DNA of 64,000 nt from Neoarius graeffei (Eukaryota; Chordata; Actinopteri; Siluriformes; Ariidae): positions 3,780,378 to 3,844,377 of the forward strand of contig NC_083582.1 of assembly GCF_027579695.1 (NCBI RefSeq), in the 5' to 3' direction. The position numbers were made by a program, and so were the translations under genes. Below are positions 55,747 through 64,000 of this stretch, one piece after another. Position 1 is the first letter of the stretch; every line of letters starts with the position of its first letter. Under the pieces are notes generated by a model. It saw only the letters and a list, made by a program, of their open reading frames with translations. It was not told the origin of the DNA and made no database searches.

Positions 55747-58700
55747 ATGGTTTTGAATGGTGATGTTGGTTTTAATTTGAAATAAAATGATGAAAGAAAT
55801 AACACAGATAAAACTAAATCTTTGATGTGAATACTCTATTCAGAATTTGGCAAAAATTCTGCAAATTTGTGGAAAAATGGCGGCTTGATCTGGGACATGA
55901 TAAATGGTTGACTACATCGCATTCCCTTAAAAAGGCTGTAGTCCGCTGAAAAGTCTACAGTTATCACTAATTGTATTTTAAGTTGTAACTTTATACACCT
56001 AAGGATTGGTGCGCTCACAGAATAATCATAATCGTAATAAAACATCATGCAAAATATTTGATCACCGTTGTAACTCCATTTTCCGCAAACCCAAAACCAA
56101 TACGATCGCGTGTTTTGATCTAAACGGAAAGCCTCAGGGTCGAGGTCACGACCTCACCAAAAGTAGGAACTTAAAATCACTACGCCGTATAAAAATGTAG
56201 TTATAAATCTGCAATTTTGTTTTTTAAAACGAAAGCTGAAAGTTAGGTATAGAATATGTTTCTTACAGAATATGTTACGATGGTAGCTGGTCTTGTATGA
56301 ATTTCTGAGCTATAAAATGAGTTGTGGTCTATTTTTTACCGTAGCGTGTTATTTGTGTGCGGGGAAGGACACACATTAACAATTTGCATGTGTAGAATGG
56401 AATTTTCCCCTTCAGCAGTTAGAAGTTGATCGCGCTTCCATTTGCGGTCTTTCTGTTACGCGGGTGATCTGTTCGGACGTTATCACTGAAAAGGTGAGTT
56501 TTGACAGTTTTATTTTGTTTTAGTCTTGCAGTATAAGGCAATAGAATGTTTCTTTTTCATCTTACTTTCATATTTCGTAGTGTTTGCGTATTTTTGGCCA
56601 ATATTTTGCAGCCATGGTCAATTTAGATCGAACTTTTGATGGAATCTACGGCCAGTCATTTTGCCCCGCCCCCACCTCGCGCTCCGTCCGGTGCGGTAGT
56701 GATGTCCCGTTGCTCGCGCGCCTCAGCAGAGACCCGTGCGACCTTCAGCCGGTACAGTCGCTGTTCTTTTACCACCGCCGTTATTCTCATCTTTCCGGTG
56801 TGTTCTTGATTTTTCCATTGTGTCCTATTTCACCATATCAAATCCCCAAACTGTGTCATATTATTCATATTTAAGTGAATAATCAATTCAGTCATCATAA
56901 CTTGGCATTTTTAACCCAAGCAATCAAAAAGAGGAAATTTATTCAATATTTTCACTCCTCTGTGAAGGAGGGGCTTTAATTCTTCATGATGGAGTTATTT
57001 TATATGGAAATCAATTTTACAAAAGCGTTTGAATTGTAATATAAAAAATTTTCCACAGTGGAGGCCAGATAAAGCAAGATACTATCTTTATTCTTATTAA
57101 ACATGACAAAAGAAACATTGAGTGTTCAGTAAATGCAAAAAAAAAAAAGTAAAATTAGAAAATTAATTTTCTGACCATAATGTCCCAAATGAGAGAGCAG
57201 TTTCTGAGACGGACCCGAATATATATATAAATCAGAAAAAATGAGACTGCAATTAATAAAATAGGCAAGTGGTTGTCTTTCCAGGCCAAGGTCAGGGTCC
57301 TGAACCCTACATGAGCAGATCGTGATCATGCGCGGTCACGTCATGTCATTTAGCGGGCATAGACAGACTGTTTAACGATTTCACCAAAACGCACAATGGC
57401 GAGTATGAAGAAGAGAAAGGTAGATATGGAATGTCGTGCTTTTCAGGAAAAATGGACAAATGATTTTTTTTGGTAGAAGTAAAAGGCAAGCCAGTTTGCT
57501 TAGTTCATGGGGACGCCCTTGCAGTGATGAAAAAGGCTAATCTGGAGCGTCATTACAGCACCAAACACGCCAAGCTGGACGAGCTGAAAGGACAAGTGCG
57601 TGTGGATAAAATTAATGCTCTTCGGCGGACTTTGGGTGCCCAACAAGCAACATTCACAAGACCTCAAGGTAACCAAGAAAATGTTACACAGGCTAATTTT
57701 GTGGTAAGTGAGCTAATCGCTAAGAAACTGAAACCACATTCAGAAGGGGAGTTTGTGAAGGAGTGCCTTGTCGCTGCTGCGGAACTGCTCGCATCGGACA
57801 AAGCAAAACTTTTCCAAAGTGTCAGTTTGTCTCGAAGAACCGTCTCTGATCGGATTACTGACATGGCACAAGACATCAAGAAAACACTGCAGGATACCGC
57901 GAGGGATTTTCAGTTTTTCTCATTAGCCTGCAATGAGACAACAGACATCACAAATACTGCCCAACTCGCCATTTTTGTGCGTGGGATTACAGCAGAGTTT
58001 GATACGCAGGAGGAAATGCTGTCTTTGCAAGCCATGCATGGCACTACCAAAGGTGAGGATTTGTTTGAGCAAGTTGTTTTGGCTATGAACAAATTCGACC
58101 TGCAGTTTGACAAGCTAAGTGGACTGGCTACAGACGGAGCCCCAGCTATGGTTGGCGCGCAGAAAGGATTGACTGCGTTGGTTAAAAAAGAAATGAGTCA
58201 TCTCAGTCTGGATCCAAATGAGTTGGTTGTGTGCCACTGTATCATACACCAAGAGAGCCTGTATGCGCATTCCCTGAAGCTCAATAATGTGATGACTACT
58301 GTTGTTTCCACCATCAATTTCATTAAAAGCAGAGGACTTAACAGTCTCCAGTTTAAAGAGCTACTGTGTGAGCTTGAGTCTGAGTATGGAGACCTGGTTT
58401 ACCATTGTGAGGTGTGGTGGCTGAGTCACGCAGATATGCTTGCACGCTTCTACAACTTGAGGGAAGAAGTAAAGCAGTTCATGGAGATGAAGGGCAAACC
58501 AGTCGCTGAACTCAGTGATAGCAAGTGGCTGTGTGATTTGGGCTTCATGGTGAACGTTACCAAGTACCTCTCCAAACTGAATTTTAAGCTCCAAGGTCCC
58601 AACCAACTTTTCAGCTCACTGTTTTCACATGTGAAATCATTTGAAGCTAAACTGTGGCAAGTGCAACTGGAAAGGGGAAACTCTGTGCACTTTCCTACTT

Positions 58701-59555
58701 TGCAAGAGCAAAAGCCTGCTGTAACATCTGAATATGCTGGGGAGTGTGCAAAACTACTCCAGGCCTTTGGAGAGAGGTTCCAGCTGATGAGAAGTTACGA
58801 GAAGGACCTGAACATATTTGCAACACCATTCAATGTGGAACCAGCTGAAGTGCCTGACAACCTACAGCACGAAATCACTGAGCTGCAAAGCAACGATGAG
58901 CTCAAAGCTAGGTACAACAACCTTCCTCTGCTTGAGTTCTACAAGCTGTATGTGCGTCCTGAGGATTTTCCCACTCTGAGGAGACATGCACTGAAGTTTG
59001 CATCACTGTTTGGGACAACCGACTGCTGTGAGCAGTTCTTCTCAAAACTGACCCTTGCAAAGAATCGGTTCCGCTCAAGACTGACTGACCCAAACCTGGA
59101 AAACCAGCTGCGAGTAGCATCGTCATCTGTACCATCTGACATCAGACGCCTCGGCAAAGAGAAGCAGTTCCAGCCTTCACATTAGGTCGGCCAGATATAA
59201 TAATAAAAATTGGTAAAATATTATTATATTGTAGCATCTTCATTACATAAAATGCTCAAAGTGCTTTACATCAGTACATGTAAAATCAATAAGAACACAA
59301 AACTAAAAACAGAGCATTAAAACAATAAGAGGTGGATAAAATTTTAAAAGAAAATGGGAAGATTAAAAAGGGATAAAACAGAAAGTTACACCAATAAAGT
59401 TGCTTTGTTTGAATAGCATGAAAGAAAGCTAAAGTAAATGGGCTGCATCTTAAAATTTTCAGCAAAGGTTATGGGTTAAAACATTTAGTTTGGCCCCCAC
59501 AGGATGTTATAAAACTCGACATGGCCCTTGATAGAAAAAAGGTTCCCCACCCCTG
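55560..59555 (+). mobile_element. hAT transposon, full length (~4.0 kb), 8-bp TSD
   Basis: The ends are CAGGGGTGGGGAACGTCCAG and, inverted, CAGGGGTGGGGAACCTTTTT. They are flanked by a perfect CTCTAGAG (55552-55559, 59556-59563), which is single in the uninterrupted MITE copy at 33808. It has a (TA)n run at 55671-55741 and a long transposase frame (57470-59185). The termini and protein point to the Charlie/GTF2IRD2-like branch of hAT. Confidence 0.95.
57396..59185 (+). pseudogene. hAT transposase (Charlie/GTF2IRD2-like), one apparent frameshift
   Basis: The likely start is the ATG at 57396 (MASMKKRKVDMECRAFQEKW). An 8-T run at about 57464-57471 puts the rest one base out of frame; family-type continuation would need nine T. 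From there 571 codons stay open to 59185. N-terminal zinc-finger residues GKPVCLVHGDALAV and LERHYSTKH follow (the second metal position reads His where Cys is usual). The RNase-H-like core shows LACNETTDITNTAQLAIFVR (an Asn where relatives have Asp in the first acidic motif), ATDGAPAMVG with the second Asp, the CxxH region CHCIIHQESL, and at the end SLFGTTDCCEQFFS with the conserved Glu. The C-terminal dimerisation block RFRSRLTDPNLENQLR is intact. It probably encodes an inactive enzyme, though the element is young. Confidence 0.85.
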
Positions 59556-59660
59556 CTCTAGAGACTGTTGTGTGTGAAAACCCCAGGAGGAGATCAGCAG
59601 TTTCTGAAAGACTCAAACCTCATACACCTTCTTCTTCTTTTGGCTGCTCCCGATTAGGGG

Positions 59661-60940
59661 TCACCACAGCGGATCTTTTGTCTCAGTTTCTCCCTGTCTT
59701 CCGCATCCTTCTCTACCACACCTGCCACTTTCATGTCCTCTCTCACCACATCCATGTATCTCCTCTTTGGCCTTCCTCATTTTCGTTTGCCTGGCAGCTC
59801 CATCCTCAACATTCTCCTTCCCACATGCTCTGCATCTCTTCTCAGGATGTGCCCAGACCATCTCAGTCTCATCTCTCTTAGCTTCATTCCCAAGCTCTCC
59901 ACATGTGATGTCCCTCTGATGTGCTCGTTCCTTATCCTGCCCAACCTCGTCACTCCCATTGCAAACCTTAACATCCTCAACTCCGCCACCTCCAACTTTG
60001 CCTCCTGTCTCTTCGTTAAGGGTACGGTCTCCAATCCATACTGTACATCACAGCTGGTCTCACTGTCTTATACATCTTACCTTTCACTTTTGCTGGGACT
60101 TTCTGATCACAAATGACTCCCGAAATCCTTCTCCAACTGCTCCACCCTGCCTGCACTCTCTTTCTCACCTCACTATCGCAGCCCCCATTTTCCTGCACAG
60201 TTGACCCCAGGGACTTGAATTCACCAACTTTCTTTACGTCTGCTCCTTGCATCTTCACTCCACTCTCATCTCCATTCTCACTGATGCACATGTATTCTGT
60301 TTTGCTCCTGCTCACCTTCATTCCTCTTCATTCCAATGCATCCCTCCATCTCTCCAAACCCAACTCAACCTCCTTTCTACTTTCACCACATATCACAACA
60401 TCATCCGCAAACATCATGTTCCATGGTGACTCTTGCCTCACTTCATCCGTCAAGCTATCCATCACTATGGCAAACAAGAAAGGACTCAAAGCAGATCCTT
60501 GATGGAGTCCCACCTTCACCTTGAACCATTCAGTCGTTCCAACTGCACACCTCACTGCTGTTTCACTGTTCTCATACATGTCTTGCACAACTGTAATATA
60601 CTTCTCATTCACTCCACTCTTTCTCATACAATACCATAACTCATCTCTCAGCACTCTATCGTATGCCTTCTCCAGGTCTACAAACACACAATGTAGCTTT
60701 CTCTGGCCTTCCCTGTACTTCTCCATTAACATTCTTAAAGCAAAAAATTGCATCCGACATGCTCTTCCTTGGCATAAACCCGTACTGCTGTTCACAGATT
60801 GCTACCTCTCTTCTCAATCTCACCTCCAATACCCTTTCCCATAACTTCATGGTGTGGCTCATCAATTTTATTCCTCTGTAATTACTGCAGCTCTGTACAT
60901 CTCCCTTATTCTTGTATATTGGGACGAGCACACTCTCCAT
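59661..60940 (-). pseudogene. RTE reverse transcriptase C-terminal half, frame-broken
   Basis: Successive minus-strand frames continue the protein: SVLVPIYKNKGDVQSCSNYR (60940 on), then CVFVDLEKAYDRV and MFADDVVICGES (the catalytic DD; 60795-60328), then KVSRSKTEYMCIS (60321-60016), then RMLRFAMGVTRLGRIRN (60034-59777) and a tail to 59661. All RT motifs are present but spread over about four frames. Confidence 0.8.
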
Positions 60941-62585
60941 TAATTTGGCATTTTCTCATTCTCTGGGATCTTAAACAAATAAACAATCTCGTTAGGAACT
61001 CCACAGCCGTCTCACCCAAATATCTCCAAGCCTCAATCGGGATACCATCTGGTCCGACTGCTTTCCCAGTCTTCATTCTTTTCATGGCTGCCCTCACCTC
61101 ATCCTTACTAACCAACTCTGCTTCCTGATTTGCTGTCACCAATGAATCTGAACTTTTCTCTCTTGGATTCTCCTCATTTAATAAATCCTCAAAGTACTCT
61201 TTCCACCTTCTTAATACACTCTCTTTGTTTGTCAGCACATTTCCATTTCCATCTTTCATCACTCTTACCTGCTGTACATCCCTCGCTTCCCTGTTTCTCT
61301 GCCTAGCTAGTCTGTACAGGTCTTTCTGTCCTTCTTTGGTCTCCAGTCTTTCGTACAACTCCTGGTATACATCTGCTTTTGCCTTCGCTACCGCTCTTTT
61401 TGCCTTCTGTCTCGTCTCTCTGTATAACCGCCTGCTTTCCTCGTCTCTCTGATCATCCCAATTCTTCTTTGCTAGCCTCTTCTCTTTTATAATTTCCTGC
61501 ACTTCTTTGTTCCACCACCATGTCTCCTTGTCTTCCTTCCTCCTTCCCGATGACCACCCTAGCACCTTCCTTGCTGCCTCTCTTACTAGTACAGCAGTAG
61601 TATTCCAATCTTCTGGCAGACTTCCATGACCACTCAATGCTCGTCTCATTTCTTCCCTAAACTCCTTCTGATGTTCAACCTCTTTTAGTTTCCACCACTT
61701 AATCTTCGGCTCCACTATTTCACGCTTCCTCTTTTTCACTTTCAAGCTCATCCTGCACACGACCACTTGATGTCTAGCTACACTCTCCCCTGCCATCACT
61801 TTACAGTCTCCAATCTCCTTCAGGTTACCCCTTCTGCAGAGTATGTAGTCCACCTGTGTAGATCTTCCTCCACTCTTAAACGTCACCCTGTGCTGCTCTT
61901 TCTTCTCGAAGTATGTAATGACTATTGCCAAATTCATCCTCTTTGAAAAATCAACCACCATTTGCCCTTCCACATTTCTCTCTCTTACACCATATCTGCC
62001 CATCACGTCCTCATCTCCTCTGTTTCCCTCGCCAACATGTTCGTTGAAATCTGCTCCTATCAGCACGCGCTCCTCCCTCGGTATACTTTCTACCACTTCA
62101 ACCATCTTTTCCCAAAAAGACTCTTTCTCTTCATTCTCACATCCAATCTGTGGAGCGTACGCGCGCACAACATTGACTACCACTCCTTGAATCTCCAACT
62201 TCATGCCTATCACTCTATCTGACCCCCTCTTCACATCAATCACACTGTTGACCAACTCTCCCCTCAAAACACCACCAACACCATTTCTCTTTCCATCCAC
62301 TCCATAATAAAACAACTTGCATCCATCTCCAATATTCTTGGCCTTGCTTCCCTTCCACCTCGTCTCCTGCACACACAAAATGTCCAACTTCCTTCTTTCC
62401 ATCGTACCTGCTAACTCTCTCACTCTGCCAGTCAATGTTCCCACATTCAGTGTTCCTACCCTCAATTCTAAGCTCCTTCCCTTCCATCTTTCATGCTCTC
62501 TCCTAACACACCTCCCCTCTCTCTTTCCTCCTTCTCTGTTTTGGCGCAACAGTAGCACACTTTCCACCGGCACCCTGTTGACCAA
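60906..62585 (-). CDS. RTE LINE endonuclease and RT start (open ~540 codons)
   Basis: The frame starts MVNRVPVESVLLLRQNREGG. The AP-like endonuclease motifs are LRVGTLNVGTLTGRVREL, CVQETRWKG, GADFNEHVGEG and a final RHQVVVCRM. A basic linker (KRLAKKNWDDQRDEES) and the first RT motif (MKTGKAVGPDGIPIEAWRYL) follow. The frame goes wrong near 60985 (it reads LRSQRMRKCQ where the RT should continue). Proteins of this kind are often mis-annotated as craniofacial development protein 2-like. It is a transposon protein that nicks target DNA and reverse transcribes its RNA. Confidence 0.85.
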   Translation of the reverse strand: MVNRVPVESVLLLRQNREGGKREGRCVRREHERWKGRSLELRVGTLNVGTLTGRVRELAGTMERRKLDILCVQETRWKGSKAKNIGDGCKLFYYGVDGKRNGVGGVLRGELVNSVIDVKRGSDRVIGMKLEIQGVVVNVVRAYAPQIGCENEEKESFWEKMVEVVESIPREERVLIGADFNEHVGEGNRGDEDVMGRYGVRERNVEGQMVVDFSKRMNLAIVITYFEKKEQHRVTFKSGGRSTQVDYILCRRGNLKEIGDCKVMAGESVARHQVVVCRMSLKVKKRKREIVEPKIKWWKLKEVEHQKEFREEMRRALSGHGSLPEDWNTTAVLVREAARKVLGWSSGRRKEDKETWWWNKEVQEIIKEKRLAKKNWDDQRDEESRRLYRETRQKAKRAVAKAKADVYQELYERLETKEGQKDLYRLARQRNREARDVQQVRVMKDGNGNVLTNKESVLRRWKEYFEDLLNEENPREKSSDSLVTANQEAELVSKDEVRAAMKRMKTGKAVGPDGIPIEAWRYLGETAVEFLTRLFICLRSQRMRKCQINGECARPNIQE

Positions 62586-62810
62586 CAGTACCAGAGGTGG
62601 TCGTTGTTAACCCGGGCCCTGACCGATCCGGTATGGTATTTCTCTTTTCATTCCGCATGTTAGATTTGGCACAGTTTTACGCCGGATGCCCTTCCTGACG
62701 CAACCCTCTCCAATTTAACCAGGCTTGGGACCGGCACCAAGAGTACGCTTATGCACCCTCAGTGGCTGGATTACTCAAACCTCAAACCTGCTGAAACATC
62801 TTTTCTTTAT

Positions 62811-63202
62811 CTCATCTCATCTCATCTCATCTCATCTCATTATCTGTAGCCGCTTTATCCTGTTCTACAGGGTCACAGGCAAGCTGGAGCCTATCCCAGC
62901 TGACTACGGGCGAAAGGCGGGGTACACCCTGGACAAGTCGCCAGGTCATCACAGGGCTGACACATAGACACAGACAACCATTCACACTCACATTCACATC
63001 TACGCTCAATTTAGAGTCACCAGTTAACCTAACCTGCATGTCTTTGGACTGTGGGGGAAACCGGAGCACCCGGAGGAAACCCACACGGACACGGGGAGAA
63101 CATGCAAACTCCGCACAGAAAGGCCCTCGCCGGCCATGGGGCTCGAACCCGGACCTTCTTGCTGTGAGGCGACAGCGCTAACCGCTACAACACCGTGCCG
63201 CC
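62811..63202 (-). mobile_element. V-SINE with ~14-bp TSD
   Basis: A full minus-strand SINE. Flanks CATCTTTTCTTTAT (about 62797-62810) and CATCTTCTCTTTAT (about 63203-63216) differ at one base. Confidence 0.9.
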
Positions 63203-63250
63203 CATCTTCTCTTTATATGACCAATAAATCAAAATGACTCGGTTCACATT

Positions 63251-63739
63251 CACACAGGTACATTTCATTTTAAAACCCTTTTCTTATCCATTTCTTATCT
63301 GCTATGACTTTCTCACTTGCAGCAAGCCTCAAACCTCATGCACATCTGGCTCAAACCAACACCCATACCACAGTGAAAGAAAGAAAGTCACACAAAAATT
63401 GAGATCACAATTTTTCCCATTCTGATGTTTGAACATCGTGAACATTAACTGAAGCTCTTGATTTGTATCTGCGGGATTTGATGTCGAGGGATCGGCTCAT
63501 TAGGGACCTGCATCAGTGGATGTGAAGGTGTTCCTAATAAAGTGGCCGGTGAGTGTATATAACTTTCTCATCAGAACAACAAAAAAAGTGGCCACGCCTA
63601 CAAGTGAAAGCAATAGAGGTCACTACACGGCTACAAAAGACAAACTACAATCGAAACCATCGGCTTGCTGCAAGTGAGAAAGTCATAGCAGATAAGAAAT
63701 GGATAAGAAAAGGATTTTAAAATGAAATGTACCTGTGTG
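63251..63739. repeat. 78-bp inverted repeat pair
   Basis: The left arm 63251-63328 begins CACACAGGTACATTTCATTT and the right arm 63662-63739 is its reverse complement with about one mismatch. The 333-bp spacer holds the 3' end of the MITE. Not explained by any element recognised here. Confidence 0.9.
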
Positions 63740-64000
63740 GGGCGGCACGGTGGTGTAGTGGTTAGCGCTGTCGCCTCACAGCAAGAAGGTCCGGGTTCGA
63801 GCCCCGTGGCCGGCGAGGGCCTTTCTGTGCGGAGTTTGCATGTTCTCCCCGTGTCCGCGTGGGTTTCCTCCGGGTGCTCCGGTTTCCCCCACAGTCCAAA
63901 GACATGCAGGTTAGGTTAACTGGTGACTCTAAATTGAGCGTAGGTGTGAATGTGAATGTGAATGGTTGTCTGTGTCTATGTGTCAGCCCTGTGATGACCT
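63739..64000 (+). mobile_element. V-SINE, cut by the window end
   Basis: Begins GGGCGGCACGGTGGTGTAGT directly beside the right arm of the inverted repeat; the sequence stops in the core (GTCAGCCCTGTGATGACCT). Confidence 0.95.

Larger units (their letters stand above)
59623..62772 (-). mobile_element. RTE-type LINE, near full length (3.15 kb)
   Basis: The 5' end on the minus strand begins with the known RTE leader (GGTGCCGGTCCCAAGCCTGG, GTTGCGTCAGGAAGGGCATC) near 62772. The 3' end reads CCGCTGTGGTGACCCCTAAT, then GGGAGCAGCCAAAAG and an AAG repeat. A 12-bp duplication ACTCAAACCTCA flanks it (59611-59622, 62773-62784). The protein is open for the endonuclease half and broken about four or five times in the RT half. 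Confidence 0.85.
55253..63558 (+). mobile_element. MITE (copy 3) expanded by nested insertions
   Basis: The left end (CTCACCGGCCACTTTAATAG) is at about 55253-55280 and the right end (AAAGTGGCCGGTGAGTGTAT) at about 63538-63558. MITE sequence is at 55253-55559, 59556-59622 and 63325-63558. The gaps hold a hAT (55560-59555), an RTE LINE (59623-62772) and a SINE (62811-63202), plus about 120 bp of unexplained sequence before 63325. Confidence 0.8.

Noticed and set aside
59528-60844. Plus-strand frames over the RTE LINE (Ser/His/Leu-rich) as genes
   Set aside because: They are the antisense of the minus-strand LINE protein, which shows real RT motifs.

Overview
The window reads as a nuclear euchromatic segment of a ray-finned (teleost) fish genome. 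The support is the mix of fish-type repeats (Mermaid/DANA-like V-SINEs, L2, Rex1-like and RTE LINEs, a Penelope-like GIY-YIG element, Tc1, pogo, hAT, Harbinger and piggyBac-type DNA elements), long CA/GT microsatellites and spliced vertebrate genes. A catfish-like origin is only a guess from the SINE variant; nothing in the window proves it.

Host genes are sparse. (1) A three-exon Myb/SANT-like DNA-binding protein gene lies on + at 6682-14371 (257 aa when spliced) behind a TATA-less promoter with E-boxes, a CRE, CCAAT boxes and a YY1-like site. (2) A complete six-exon TRIM16-type gene lies on - at 43034-26270 (557 aa). It has two B-boxes, a coiled coil, B30.2/SPRY and no RING. All splice phases close, and its introns are packed with repeats. 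(3) The last exon of a USH1G/ANKS4B-type SAM-domain scaffold gene lies on - at 54649-54335. It ends in a PDZ-binding tail, and the rest of the gene must lie beyond 55 kb or outside the window.

Layout. 1-4.1 kb: nested LINEs (a 3' LINE end, then an inverted two-ORF LINE with an esterase-type ORF1, itself split by another LINE tail). 4.1-6.2 kb: small MITEs and a SINE. 6.5-14.4 kb: the SANT-like gene, whose first intron holds a SINE split by a Harbinger MITE, a piggyBac-type element and a second Harbinger MITE. 15.4-16.1 kb: a 12-bp minisatellite. 17-24 kb: a BED-finger hAT derivative, an element carrying a RecQ-helicase fragment, a Penelope-type tail, L2 and Rex1-like LINE pieces, a SINE and a Tc1 element with an open transposase. 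26-43 kb: TRIM16 with intronic hATs, SINEs, CA arrays, an inverted array of Penelope-type ends and a 35-bp minisatellite. 43.3-46.8 kb: two head-to-head Penelope-like copies, one split by a pogo element that is split by a SINE, the other split by its own SINE. 46.9-50.2 kb: a Tc1 relic, then an L2 3' end split by a Harbinger MITE that is split by a hAT element. 51-54 kb: MITEs. 55.25-63.56 kb: one small MITE expanded by a full-length hAT, a near full-length RTE LINE and a SINE.

Many boundaries are set by target-site duplications visible in the text: 8 bp for hAT, TA for Tc1/pogo, TTAA for piggyBac, 3 bp for Harbinger, about 10-14 bp for SINE/LINE. The order of many insertions can therefore be read directly. 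Family names come from recognising protein motifs and termini by eye; no database search was run.
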